A DNA stretch of 64,000 bases from Holacanthus passer (Eukaryota > Chordata > Actinopteri > Pomacanthidae). Where the stretch lies: positions 186,001 through 250,000 of the forward strand of contig JAFREQ010000094.1 of the NCBI GenBank assembly GCA_025331565.1. The letters run 5' to 3'. Positions 14,165-26,570 of the stretch are shown piece after piece. The notes beneath the pieces were generated by a model. It saw nothing but the letters and a program-made list of their open reading frames with translations. It did not search any database and was not told the DNA's origin. The position numbers and the translations under genes were made by a program. Numbering within the stretch: position 1 is the stretch's first letter; each line of letters starts with the position of its first letter.

Positions 14165-14650
14165 TGGGTTGTGACTTAGTTTGACCCAGTTTTTTCATCC
14201 CAAGATGACAAGAAGCATAAAAACTGGAAGTTCTTACAGATACAAGGTCGTTTATTGCCTCATCCTCTCTCATAAGTTGAAGATGTGATTACGTTGAGAG
14301 GAACCTAATCAGGTGAAAGAGGCGAGTGCCAGCTGGTATCTACATTGTAATAAGAAAGTCACAGGCTGGAATACTGATATGAGGCATCTATGAATCTGTG
14401 GAGGACTCAATGCATCAGCCAGTTCTCAACAAGATGTAGAACCATAGTTATTATAATTCATCCAGTGGGGAACATGAATGTCTGCATCGAATTTCATGGC
14501 AATCCATCTAAAAGTTGTTGAGTCATTTCGCTCAAAACCATAACGTCAACCTCATGGTGACCCTCGAGGAAAAGTCACCAAAATCATTAGGATCCATCAT
14601 CTGGGAACCATGAATGTTTGTAGCAAGAATTGTACCAATATATTGAGTAG
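14165..14650. mobile_element. dispersed repeat unit, copy A
   Basis: From GGTTGTGACTTAGTTTGACC to about ATTGTACCAATATATTGAG, nearly colinear with copy B (16043-16482) with scattered substitutions and small indels. Shared landmarks are AGAAGCATAAAAACTGGAAG, GAGAGGAACCTAATCAGGTG and TCAACCTCATGGTGACCCT. The second half resembles a common teleost repeat containing TTTCATGGCAATCCATC. The flanks of A and B differ, favouring two insertions of a mobile unit. Confidence 0.65.
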
Positions 14651-15121
14651 ATGTTGAAAGATTTTACAAGAAAAGTATGTGTATGAAGTTTGAAAGGTGT
14701 ATAGCGTGACCGAACAAAAAGATGTTGGCAAGTGGATGCGATAGATCTCATCGTGCAGCGCCTCAGAGCAGATGGATTCCATCTTGTAAAGAGCGACTTG
14801 AGAATGAAAAATTGTCTAATTGAAATTCTATCCCTTGCGTGTTTTCTCTCTTAGCCTCTCGTGCGAGCAGAAACAGTGAAAAACGCTGACATTTTCACAT
14901 TTGATACATGTGGAAAACATAAATTACACAGGACAAACAAAAGGGAATTTGCTCGCTTTTGTGCTCGTGCAAAACCTTTCAACGTGTTCGGACGCACACA
15001 TAAACACGCACTCTTTGATGTAACTTCAGCTGCTGCCATCAGCTTCGTCTTTCTGTTCCAGTGTTCAGTGGCTAAAGCGGACTCAACAATGGCTCGCCTT
15101 CATCCAACAGTAACCCGCCTC

Positions 15122-15149
15122 CACACACACACACACACACACACACACA
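15122..15149. repeat. (CA)14 microsatellite
   Basis: Fourteen CA units. Confidence 0.95.
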
Positions 15150-15304
15150 TAATCTCTGAAGTCCACGGCCATAGTTGTGACTTCATGAAGAGTGGGATTA
15201 ATGCTAAGAGGCTGGTGTGTGTGTGGGACCTTGAGGCCGACTAACACAATGGACTGTGAACTGCCAGCTACGTGCAAACATCTGAGTAGGCCTTGAAAGG
15301 CTAA

Positions 15305-15335
15305 ACACACACACACACACACACATACACACACA
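15305..15335. repeat. (CA)n microsatellite, interrupted
   Basis: About ten CA units, one TA interruption, then about five more. Confidence 0.9.
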
Positions 15336-15984
15336 AAGAGACTGCATTTTGTGCAGAGAAATCACCACAAGAACATTACGGGAACTATTGTCAGATACCC
15401 AGAAAGAGCTGAAAATATCATTCCCTCGTTTTAATGACGCATAGACGATGTGGAACATTGGAGCCCAGCGTGTGCACAGCAACACATCTCGAGCTGTGTA
15501 ATTCATACCAGAAACTGACACGCTTTGCATGTGTGACTCTGACCTATAGGATTTCACAGAGACAAGAGAATGCTGTGTGTCCAGATAGAAAGCCTGTGGG
15601 TTGAACAGGTGGCTGGCAGGCTGGCTGCTTGATGGCACTCTCAGTCTTTGCTTATCAAATCTGGGAGTGCCGTCTCGGTGGTTGGAGAGCTTCCAAACGT
15701 AACTCAGAGAATTACAGGGAATGTAAAACTGCACACTGGCTACACACGACACACAGGAATCAGGTTAAACATCTATGAACGCTTGTTGATTTCTTGGACA
15801 GAGATACACCCTGCAACAACTTGGATCATCCATTAATGGTTACAATGAACGTGAAGATTTACTGCCTTTTTTGTCTTATATGATTGAAAAATGAATATCT
15901 GTAGAATTGCAATCTGAAGACACTATCTCATCTCTCTCATTTGGAAATTTGGTTCCAGATCCAGTGAGGATGTGCTGATTTTCT

Positions 15985-16042
15985 CTGTTTGGGTGGACAA
16001 AAGACATTTGAACTCTGGGAAACTGAGATGGACATTCTTCAC
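15985..16042. repeat. fragment of the ATTAATCG-type teleost repeat
   Basis: TGGGTGGACAAAAGACATTT and AACTCTGGGAAACTGAGATG match the interior of the element at 20188-20510. The fragment stops exactly where copy B of the dispersed unit begins. Confidence 0.5.
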
Positions 16043-16482
16043 CTGGTTGTGACTTAGTTTGACCTAGATTTTCATCCCAAGATGACAAGAAGCATAAAAA
16101 CTGGAAGTTCTTGCAGATACAAGGTCGTTTATTGCCTCATTCTCTCTCACAAGTTGAAGATATGATTACGTTGAGAGGAACCTAATCAGGTGAAAGAGGC
16201 GAGTGCCAGCTGGTATCTACATTGTAATACGAAAGTCACAGGCTGGAATACTGATCTGAGAAGGACTCAATGCATCAACTAAGTTATTATAATTCATCCA
16301 GTGGGGAACATGAACGTCAGAACCAAATTTCATGACAATCAAAAGCTGTTGAGTCATTTCGCCCAAAACCATAATGTCAACCTCATGGTGACCCTAGAGG
16401 AAAAGTCACCAAAATCATTAGGATCCATCATCTGGAAACCATGAATGTTTGTAGCAAAAAATTGTACCAACTTATTGAGTAG
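16043..16482. mobile_element. dispersed repeat unit, copy B
   Basis: A close match to copy A over about 440 bp, slightly shorter through deletions (for example after CTGATCTGAG near 16255). It is flanked on the left by a fragment of a different repeat, unlike copy A. Confidence 0.65.
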
Positions 16483-17742
16483 TACTTGACTATTTTCAAA
16501 AATTTTCTTGACAAAATTATTAAGCATTTCCCAGAGATCACATATTAAGCAGTGTGTTGAGTGTTCATCTATCTGCTTGGATTTTCCATTGATGAAACAC
16601 GTGCCCTTTTTATTTCGTTGTTCTGCCATAATGGCCATCACCTTTCACGCTCACTATCAAGTTCTTTGGGTTTTCCAAACATCTGCCTGTGTTTGACAGA
16701 AACATGAAATGCACCACTTCCTGTGTAGTAGGAGTTTCCCTGGGAAATTATGACCTGACATTTGGGGTTTAGAGGAGCAGCTTTAAAAGTGTTTATAATT
16801 TGGGGTCATCCTATGTTAAACATGTCACCTTGATGTCCCCAGTCACTTCTGGCATCTCTCACCCATGTTTCATGTCCTTTATCTCTAACTAACTTTCCAA
16901 AAAAGTAAAAACAGCAAAAAAGCTTTTATAATTTGCATTTGTGTCTGACTGATTACTGCTAAAGAGATGGGTTAAAGGACCTTTTTGGAGATAGGGAGGA
17001 TCATCAATTATCCTCTTACGTACACAATATAGGAATTTGGTTATTTCATTCCAGCTACAAATGAATATTTTGCGAGTGTTCCCTACATACACAATCACTT
17101 CAGTAGCTTTTGAAAGAACCTGAACTATTGACAAGTGTGGTTATGAAAGCAGATAATTTTGGTTTCTTTCCTTTCTTCTTCTTCTTCTGCTGCCTCCCTC
17201 CTCTGACACAGAAAGCTTTATTGTAGTCAATTAAATCTTAATCAGGAACAGTAGCTCAGCCCATCCTTTGCAGACTCAGTGATGCCAGATAGGTGGAGTG
17301 GTGTAATTGAAAGAGACAGGCTCAGAAGAAAACAAATTAAAGTTTAAAAGCCGAGAGTCGCACTGGCGAACCAAATTCAGAGATGATCACTTCAAATCAG
17401 CCACGCGCAGATGGCTGTTGACAGAGCTCGTATGATGATGGGGGACAGAAGGGGAGATACTCAGACACTCACCTGCTCCTGCATCCCCCGAAATACACAA
17501 AACACTGCTCTTATTTTAACTCCAGCCTCAAAAAATATACAAACTATTAATTACTTATGAAGATATGTCAGAGCAACACACACAGAGAGGGTGTGTGTAT
17601 GGTATGATGATGTGTGTGTGTGTATGGTGGAGGGAGTCAATTACAGAGGAGGAGGTGGCTGAGAGGCAAGGGGCCCACTTCAGCAATGTGGTTATCGGAG
17701 AAACTGAGAAGCAAGGCCAGAACGGGAGGTATGTACAGTCTG

Positions 17743-17746
<4 letters not shown>

Positions 17747-17776
<30 letters not shown>
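17747..17776. repeat. (TG)15 microsatellite
   Basis: Fifteen TG units; complementary (CA)16 lies 168 bp away. Confidence 0.95.
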
Positions 17777-17780
<4 letters not shown>

Positions 17781-17941
17781 AGCAAAGGGGGAGGGGAGAT
17801 GTGTTCAGTGGGTCACTCTGTTATCAGCTGTCACCCAAACTGTGAGCCGTCCCCCCACCTGCTTGACAAGTTATCAGTTACTATGGAGAGAAACAAGTAA
17901 GAACCCTTTCCCTGTCGACACACATATGCATGCACACATAT

Positions 17942-17944
<3 letters not shown>

Positions 17945-17976
<32 letters not shown>
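17945..17976. repeat. (CA)16 microsatellite
   Basis: Sixteen CA units. Confidence 0.95.
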
Positions 17977-17977
<1 letters not shown>

Positions 17978-20187
17978 CATTTGAGGGCAGTCATTAACTG
18001 TCTTCTCCTAAAAACTCTCGTTTTCTGCCCAGTGAGACTTCCTGTGCTCCACTGCCCATTTCCTGTATGATATAAACAAAATACTTCCTTTGCTGTATTC
18101 AAGTGCGCTGTATTGTTTGTTGTAGCAATACACACACGGTTTTGGACAACAACAGCTGAAGATGAAGTAGATGAACATGTAGGTGACACAGTTGATGAGG
18201 TGACAGTTATGTGTCTTCATTGTCACACCAGATAAGGGCCTGTTCGCTTTCTTGCCCAGAGTTGCATGATAAGATTGATATCAGTCTCACATCTGAAGGG
18301 TAGATTTGTAGCTGGAGCCAGGAGTTGGTTTGCTTATCATAAAACAGCTGTGGGACTGTGCAAAAATATATTAGCAACAAAATATTTATGAACAACCTTG
18401 ATAAATTTTAGCAGCTATCCAAGTCAAAATCGGACTGATGAGTATATTATTTTGAGTTGGGAGGGAGGTGGGGTTGAGGTATTTAAGGTGAGGGTCAAAA
18501 GAAATTATTAATAACTTGAATCTAAGTGCACTTGTCAGATGATGGGTCTCGGCCAAAAAATAGTTCAGTACATAAACTCCCGTAAAACCACAACTTCTCA
18601 TTTTTACACTTCCGTTTGTACAAATGAAACAAATGAGATACAACATGTTAATTAGTGAGCATTAGAGATGCTATGAGGTGGATTTTGTTAACGTTGGACT
18701 AACCACATAATTAAGGTGTACACGTGAGAATGGCATCTATCTTCTCAACTAGTTCCTGGGAGGAAAGCAAATAAGCATATTTCCAAAAATGTACACATCT
18801 ATATGAGTCAGTCCCTGGAGCTCAATGTGATGCTCAGGGCCACTTTAGTCTGTTCAGTCCCCCCACGGCTGCTCATAACTCATAAAAGAACTTCCATACA
18901 GTAGTGCTGATGCATCACTGTAATGCTCAGCAAATTCACTTTCACTTAAATATCTCTGTAAGCATATGAAAAGTGGCCACAAAAGCTTGTTTAATAAATA
19001 CTGGTGGGGTTTTTAGCAAAACTGTCTTATATATACCTCAGATAAAAATACACTTCTGCAAACACTGTGTGCAGAAGTTATGTTTTTTTGCCCGTCAGCA
19101 CTTTTGTTTTGCACATGTGTATTTGCAGAGATATCTTATTTAGACAGAGCAAACTGGGCTCAGGCTGAGGTGTAATTGTTGGTTTCCTAGATGTTTTATT
19201 GTTCTTTCCCAGCAGCAGACACACAGTTTGTCCACGACATGAGTTTCCAGTCAGACTGGTGTTTCCGTGTCCTCTCTGACATCTCTGACAACTAAGACTT
19301 TTCTTGCCCCTCTAATTTATGAAACCTGCTGGAGAAACTTGTCCTCTGCTTAACCTTTCTGTAGAGAGGTCAAAGATCAGGCACAACTCAACAGCAAGTC
19401 TGGAAGAATTTGATGACTTGCTTTTAAGGACACTTTAGTGACAGACTCTAAGCAATAGACAAACCACTACTATCCTCTCTTCTACCATAGGTTGCATGGT
19501 TGTCCTAGATGTTAAAAAAAGACCTGTACTTCCTGTTTATTTTTGTTTTTTTGTTTCTGGGCAAATTCTGTTATTACAATGCATTTCTTGCCACCTCTTG
19601 AGGAATTCTTGCAACTTCAGCTGTGAGCTTTGCTTCGGTTATCTGGCTGGGACACTAGTTTCATGCACCAACAGTTGGAAAAGATCAGTGTAATCTGATG
19701 TTGTATAAACCGCTGAGCAATTGTTTTGCAGTGTGAGGGTGCTTTGATAGCCAGATCAGAAGTGTTGGTGATTCAACAAGCCCTGGAAAGATACTGAACA
19801 GTGATAGTTTTTGTAGCTCAAATTTTGCTCTGTAATGAACAAGTTTAAGTTAATCTTCAGGGAAAAATTCCAGCTATGATTTGTTATCATGCCGGCTGCA
19901 GAAAATTACAGCATCAGCATCTAACCAGCCAGGCTCACTATTACTAATAAACTGATTATAACAATGTAATATTTTTCCTGCAAGATATTATGCTTACTAA
20001 GACAGGATAAGAGGGAAAGCATGGTGAGTAATAAAGTACCCAATAAACCTGCCTTCGCTTGCCTTAAAATACACAAGTGAAGACAAATGATATGTTCAAA
20101 AGGACAGCTTCAACAACAACAGCAAAAGTTAGATGAAAATATTGCTCACACTTGCACGTCTGCAAACACGAAGCTCCCACCAGCCAG

Positions 20188-20510
20188 TGCTGCAATGATT
20201 AGTCTATTAGTCATTCAAAAGAAAATTAATCTGCAACTATTTTAATAATAAAATAATTGTTTCAGTCAAGCAAAATGCCAAACATTTGCTGGTTCCAGCT
20301 TCGTAAATGTGAGGATTTGCTGCTTTTCCTTGTCATTTATGAGAGCAAATGAAGGTTTGGCGCTGCTGTTTGGACAAAAGAAAAAATATGAAGACATCAG
20401 TTTGGGCTCTGGGAAATGAAGATGAGCATTTTTCACAATGTCTGACATTTTGCAGACTAAATGATTAATAGATTACTCAGGAAAATAATCACCAGATTAA
20501 TTCCCTCTGT
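20188..20510. mobile_element. ATTAATCG-type teleost interspersed repeat, copy 1
   Basis: It starts GTGCTGCAATGATTAGTCTA and carries AAAATTAATCTGCAACTATT, CCAAACATTTGCTGGTTCCA and GTTTGGACAAAAG, ending with TAATAGATTACTCAGG and AATAATCACCAGATTAAT. The ends are roughly complementary (…GATTAGTC / GATTAATAGATTA). Related copies are at 28010-28262, 38740-38996 and 39290-39618. The family name is not assigned. Confidence 0.6.
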
Positions 20511-21687
20511 TTCCAGAATTTATGCTGAGATAATCTAGCTGGGCTGTACAGACATGACAGTGGTATCAATCTTCTCATCTGACTCTTGGCAAGAAAGTAA
20601 GTTGGCCTATTTTTACAAAATTTCGACTATTCTGTTGTTATTGTAAGTCCTGCAAGAACATATACTTACTCTACATGAGACAAAATGCCAGTTTAAATCC
20701 TGTCCCCACCCAACATGTAATCAGTATTTGTATTTTAGATGCTATCTAGGACTGAGCATGTGCAGACTTCTCTTGTGCCGTGTGCGTGCGTCTGTTCAGC
20801 ACATTCAGACACACACAAAACACACAACATATAAATCCTTTGACCTGTCTGCTCTTAACTATCATCATCATGTAGAGCAATTCTGAGTCGTGTCTAAAAC
20901 CTGCCTCAAACTCAGGGACTTCTGCAAACAGCTCAGCCCAGCTGGCCCACATCGAGGTTTGAAGACTATTCATTTCTTTTGCAGTCCGCATATTTTCACA
21001 GCAACAACAACAGTGCGGCCATAATGTCTCAAGCGTCTCAAAAGAAAATGCTGCAGAGTTACCATGATGGCCACAAAAAGACTAGATGGAGTCAAGGGAG
21101 TACGGAGTGTAACAAGAGCCCAAGATTTATCTCCATTCATTAGAGCCCACAACAGATTTCGAGAGTTGGGCTTCAGAGGAGCTACAGGGGGACGGCCTGT
21201 TTTTGCTCACCACAGTGTTTTACATCCAGACAAATGAGGGAGCTGGCAGGAAAATAATGAGGGATGGCATGGGAGAAAGAGAGTGAAGTGAAAAAAAGAG
21301 GAGTTTGAGCTGAAGTGCTGGAGCTGGAGTGAAAGAGGGTTAGCCTTTAGCCAAGAACAGGCTCTTAAAAATTAATAGAGTGATCTGAATTCATCCCGAG
21401 CGCATTGAATAATTGAGGAGTGTCTTTGAGGAGAACAGATCGTGCCGAGTGTGACATGGTTGGGATGGGAAATGATGGGAAAACAAATGAGAGAGACATA
21501 AATCTGCTTTTCTTTCCTTCTTCCTTCTTGCAGATACAAATACGTGCACAAACACACAGGAGGACTACATATAGTCAACTCGATTACCATATGTCTGCAA
21601 GTCTCAGTGACTAATTATGACCAAAAAAATGACAGATTATGTGTCCACTTTCACACACACAGACAGATAGGTATAAAGACAGAATAG
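20511..21687 (-). other. foxo3 intron 1, MITE fragment and unassigned sequence
   Basis: About 20550-20620 resembles one end of the MITE at 45766-46325 (GTATCAATCTTCTCATCTGA, TGGCAAGAAAGTAAG). About 21240-21480 is purine-rich with ATTA-type motifs. No gene is seen. Confidence 0.5.
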
Positions 21688-21784
21688 ACTACGGCCAAAA
21701 GTTTGTGGACACCAATGGCCACGTACTTCTATAAACCTTTGGTCTGCAGCAATTTTTAACTTGAACTTTTGAGACATACTGTAT

Positions 21785-21868
21785 ATTTATTTGATATCTC
21801 ACCAAGAGTTAGATGAGGAGATTGATATCACTTACACTCCCAAAATATTGAACTATTCCCTTAAAGGA
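21785..21868. mobile_element. MITE fragment nested in the Tc1-like relic
   Basis: CACCAAGAGTTAGATGAGGA followed by CCCAAAATATTGAACTATTC matches one terminus of the element at 45766-46325 in inverse orientation. Lying between the two Tc1-like ends, it must have inserted after the transposon. Confidence 0.5.
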
Positions 21869-21903
21869 TGTCTTAATGCTACAGTACACAATAGCAAATG
21901 GTG

Positions 21904-22090
21904 AAGACCTGGACCTCAACCCCTTCCAACATCTTTGGGATCAGCTGGAATTTTGATTTCCAGCCAGATGTTATCACCCAAAATTGTGGCCAACCTCGCA
22001 AATTCTCTTGTAGCTGAGTGGAAAGAAATCCCTGCAGCCAGGTTCAAATCTTGCGGAAAGCCCTCAAAGAAAAGCGGAGGCTGTTATAGT
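21904..22090 (+). pseudogene. Tc1-like transposase C-terminal remnant
   Basis: One frame reads DLDLNPFQHLWDQLEF and is then broken by a stop; a second stop follows about 30 codons later. The motif DLNP-Q-LWD-L is the signature around the last catalytic acidic region of Tc1-family transposases. The N-terminal DNA-binding and first catalytic regions are absent. It is nonfunctional. Confidence 0.7.
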
Positions 22091-23633
22091 TGCAGATTAA
22101 TGTAAATGGTTTTGGAATGAGGAGTTCAACAATTGCATATGTGTAATGCTCATGTGTCTGCATACTTTTGGCCGTATAGGGTAATTTTTTTAGATGTAAA
22201 ATGTTGATGCAGCCATCCAAAAAAATGTGTCCATTGATTGGAAATGGAACTAGAACAGAGCCTGGGGGTTTTCCTCCATGCAGAGGTTGATGCTCGGGGT
22301 GACACTATTCAGACTCGGAGGGGTGTCTGGAGTTGGTGGGTTCCCATAACCCATCACCCCCTTTAGCCTCACACACCCACAAACCCCTCCGCTGGGAATC
22401 ACAGCCAGAGGGCAGTTGTAATACACCAATTTAGAGCAAAGCTTGTTAATTTACTCCCTCTACTCCCCCTCCCTTCTCCTCCTTCTACTGTCTTCACCCC
22501 CACCCCTCGGTCCCCTCCACTCTCCTTTTTTATTGCCTTTTTGCTTCAGTTCCTTCAGCTTGGCGCAGTGCCAGCTCCATCTGAGAGGCCTCCTGATTGT
22601 ATTCTGAGTACCTGAGTGTAAACACACACAAATTCACGCAGGCAGCCCTGTTTTTAGTATTTAATTCAGTATAATAAAAATTTACTTCCTAGCCCATCTT
22701 CTCATTTATAGTTCAAATCTCAGCCACTAGTAGCCATGTCTTGCAGGGATAATCACTGGTGACTCTGGGATGTTATCGTCCACATAAAGCTCGCCCCACT
22801 CTGCATTGAATGACAGCTAATGAAAAGCTTAATGTTGTTTTCTTTTTTTCTAGCAGCCCCTTCTCTTTTGTCAACCGCCGTCCCGCTCTAATAGAACAAT
22901 AAATAATTTCAGCCCCAAAGAATCAACACTTTGAGCGTGCTAGGCCATTAAAATGATAATCAACACGCCTGGCGGGCTAATGAGGGCCTGCTTTCCATAC
23001 GCCTCCAGACAATGTCATATGGGTATGTCCATGTGTGTGTGTTTGTGTGAAGGTTGTGCCATGGATGAACCTGTGTTTTTGATTTCTCTGTAAAGTGACA
23101 GATCAAATGAGAAAAGGTGTGTTTAGCACTTGTGGTCATGACTCACTGTTTGGTGTTTTGAACTGAACATGAAGTACCTGCAAATTGCCATCAATTAAAC
23201 CAGGATATTGAGTCTAATGTCATAACCCCAGGGGTCTTAAAGATTAATCTCATGAATGAATTCTAATGAGTTACACTAATTTCAGACCCCTGTATATATT
23301 TAGACCTGCAGCAGACACTCGCAGTCATGAACCCTGGTGATAAGCCTGAACATGACCGGGCAAATGCACCGTCTATGTCTAAGCATGTCTGTCTGTGTGG
23401 GAATGTGTAGCAGGTTTAAAAGCGCACAAGCTGTCAACTTTATGTCAAGTGGAGAGAACCCTATGTGCCATGAATGTGAGTATGTGTGGCCGTTCAAACT
23501 TGGGTATCTGTGTTGATCACTGTGACATAACCAGGTCTTGGCCTGTGATGGACAGCTGCTGGGAACAGGGAGCATGTTACAGCAGGGTTAAGTAACACTA
23601 GAGCATACGTTTCACTGTGGCCAGGAATACTTG

Positions 23634-23651
23634 CACACACACACACACACA
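23634..23651. repeat. (CA)9 microsatellite
   Basis: Nine CA units. Confidence 0.9.
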
Positions 23652-26530
23652 CGGATATATAGACCCGCCTGCGTGCTTCCACACAAATACACACAAGTGC
23701 GTCTAATCTTTCGATTATGCAAAGACGTACAGGTGAAAGACAGACACACACAGTGTTACAGGCGTGTTTACAGGTTCTATTTTGAGATGCAGCCTGTCAC
23801 TCCCCCGCCATACCAAAGCTTCTCTTAACACACATTTCAGCAGCCCCGACCAGACCTGCCTCTCCAGGACAGAGCTCCTGCTGGAAAACTCTAACACAGG
23901 CTGTGTTGGTATGATGTGCTCAAAAAAAGGCTCCAACACAAAAGCTGACAAGCCCTTAACAACACACAAGGATGATTTTGATTTGTTTTTCATGAACGAT
24001 TTCTTTCACACTGTATCACTAAAACAACAATGGTCAGGTGTCATTTGAATTCTTTTGATAAAAGTGTTTAGGCGAAGCCACCCGTATCTGTGCTATCCTG
24101 TAATCTTCAGATCAGTTTAGTTAGTACATGACAGCCTAAACTACAGCCACACTATATTGCAATAGCTATGTGAAACAGCACCTCTGGTTAATGTTTCATT
24201 TCATAAAAGTATATTATTTTATATGATGTTAGCAGAGGGTCACCTCTGCTCTAAGCACTGTAAGAGATCCTGGAGCGCTGATAAATACCTGAGAATCTTT
24301 TTTAACTTTCCTTTGAGAAATATAGAGTTCTTTTTTTTACAAAGCATATTTTTTCATTCATCAAAAGAAGCCACATTTCTCAAATTCCATTTAATCACAA
24401 GCCTATGGACAAGAACTTTAAAGCAATACCCTAACATTGGCACACCTGATGAAAGAATAAGTCAATGTAATTATGAATCTGAGCAGACATGTAATGCCAG
24501 CTGACAGTACTGAGGCCAGGGTCAAATCACGTTTGACATAAGGTACAGTGTGCTGATTTCTTCATTGTGTACGACAAATAAAAGACCAAACACTGTGTTA
24601 CTATTTAAAGCCCAGTGACTTCTCTTAGTTAAAGACAACCTAATGTGATAAAAGATTTCTTCATGTTATGCTTGGCTGTGTTAACCTACTTTTACCGAAG
24701 CTAATGGTTAACTGACAAAGATATGAAAAAGAATGACGTAAGTGGGAACCTGGGAGAGAAACCCAGGGGGATTACTCGGATTTGCTCAGCAAATCTCCTC
24801 AACAAAGGTGCCCTGGCTGCATGAAACTGTAGGTGTTCAAACCCGGCTCTGTGTGGAGGTGAAACCCAAGAATCTCAGAGAGTGATATGGAGAGAAAGAG
24901 GGCTCTGAAAAAGTGCCCGAACAGAGGTAGTCCTCTGAACACCTGGCTCTGCAGGACATGTTTGGTTTCACTGGCTTTTTAAAACCTAACTGCAGCTTGT
25001 GGCATGCTCGGGCCTTAATGCTCCAGAGTCAGTTTGGACATCGATCATCCTAAAGTAAACTCTGAACTGTACTCATTTGTGATGCTATGTGTCGCCACAC
25101 CTCTGTGTCTAAAGAAGAACCCAACAACTCGAGTCTGCAATGAAAAGAGTCTCTTATAAGAAAACTAAAAAAGGCACGGCCTGTGAGCTGCAGCCGAGAT
25201 TTATTGACAGACCAATGCGTAACACTAAACCACCAAAAGCCTGGCCCTCATGCCCGAAATTCCAGGAGTAACAGCCCTGCATGGTGACGGTGAACCCGGC
25301 CTTGACTTGGTGGGGCTACACACACAGCCTCCCTCTTCGCTCTTCACTGAGGCGTATCGCATAGCAAAACTTGAGAAGCCCTGACAAAATATGGCCCATA
25401 GGCTCCACACCCCCACGGGAATGGTCCTCCAGCGTCTGATGGGTGTTAATCTCCGCTCTCTGACCTTCTGCGCCTCCCTCCTCCTTCCCCGTCTCATTTC
25501 GCGGTACCCCATATGTCTTTTAGGTGACCAGATAGCTGCCTTTAAAAAAGAAAAAGCTTCACCCTCAACAGCTCACCCAAACTCACAGAGGTTATGTAAT
25601 TCCCTCATGGCAGGATCAGCAACCTTGGCAGTTGCCTACCTGACCCAAGAGACTGACGGATCCCTGCCAAGGTTTACATAACAAATGGCAAACAAGGCAA
25701 TGCCACTGTGGTTACAGTAGCATGGCGGAAATGTAGGCTCTAAATATAAAAACATGAAGTAATAGAACCATAATGTCACAATAATCTCACCATTCACAAC
25801 CACAAGAAAGACTCAGTGACTGGAAGTGCACCACATGGGTTCAGATTACAGAGGAGGTGCCTTGAGGATTCCCACTTTATTTTTTTCTTATTCAGCATTA
25901 TTGTTTACATCCAGCTCCTTGTCCTATTAATGGATTAGCTGCTGTTCAGTAAACTGTCTTATGTAATTGTCTCATTCTGTGAGTCTTAAACTGGGGTTGC
26001 GTCACTCAAAATAGGCGACTGTGTTTCCAGACAAACCGGTTACAGCCTTTCTGTTTGCTCTAATTCCTGCCATGTGACTGTGACTGTGTCCTCAGAGGAA
26101 TATTCTGCACGTAACTCACCAGAAGCTTGGAAATAAAAAAAATAAATAAAAAAGACAAAGAGATGCAAATTTTAAATCAAAACTGCACAACCTCATTTGT
26201 CTATTAAATATCTGGGAATGAGTGCATCAGGTTTTGCTCCATTTAAAAGGTAATTATGTGTAGGTCACCAAACCCCACACTGCTTAAAGAGATTAATTAT
26301 CTTAAATGCCTCCCTGATGTGATTTTTTTTTCTCATTTGCTCCACGTTTTTGGACTGATCTGTAATTTCCATTAGAATGATAATGAGTGGAATAATGAGA
26401 GGCAGACTTTCCAAATAGACCCTCATAAAAACTGCCATAATTTGTGTGTGCATGTGTGTGTGCGTGTGTGTGTGAGCCACATGCTTTTTGTTTTTGTTTT
26501 GATGGAGGAAGGAGGGGGACTGGTGGTGGT

Positions 26531-26560
26531 GGAGGGAGGGAGGGAGGAGGAGAGGGGGGT
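26531..26560 (+). other. G-rich tract with quadruplex potential beside the foxo3 exon 1 donor
   Basis: GGAGGGAGGGAGGGAGGAGG followed by GAGAGGGGGGT lies 11-40 nt into the foxo3 intron. It has four or more runs of three or more G on the plus strand, which is the template strand for foxo3. The pre-mRNA is correspondingly C/U-rich just after GTAAG. A (TGG) run (26521-26532) adjoins it. Confidence 0.6.
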
Positions 26561-26570
26561 CGGCTCTTAC

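Larger units (their letters stand above)
16483..20187 (-). other. foxo3 intron 1, no gene seen
   Basis: Noncoding, AT-rich. It contains two microsatellites and a short stretch at about 18730-18790 resembling one end of the MITE at 45766-46325 (ATCTATCTTCTCAACTAGTT and AAGCAAATAAGCATATTTCC). Nothing else is recognised. Confidence 0.65.
21688..22178 (+). mobile_element. Tc1/mariner-like transposon relic with terminal inverted repeats
   Basis: The left end CTACGGCCAAAAGTTTGTGG (21689 on) and the right end, whose complement reads TATACGGCCAAAAGTATGCA (near 22176), form inverted repeats. The 490-bp element is far shorter than an autonomous copy, so most of it has been deleted. It encloses a transposase remnant and a piece of an unrelated MITE. 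Confidence 0.75.
22179..26570 (-). other. foxo3 intron 1, no gene seen
   Basis: Noncoding. It includes a non-repetitive block with homeodomain-type ATTA/TAAT motifs (about 22800-22990), a CA microsatellite at 23634 and a GC-richer, non-repetitive patch at about 25180-25680 whose short open frames have no recognisable domain. The stretch from 26440 to 26570 is TG- and G-rich next to the exon. Confidence 0.6.

Noticed and set aside
15204..15752. 182-codon minus-strand open frame
   Set aside because: No recognisable domain, includes translated (CA)n microsatellite, and no splice or promoter context.
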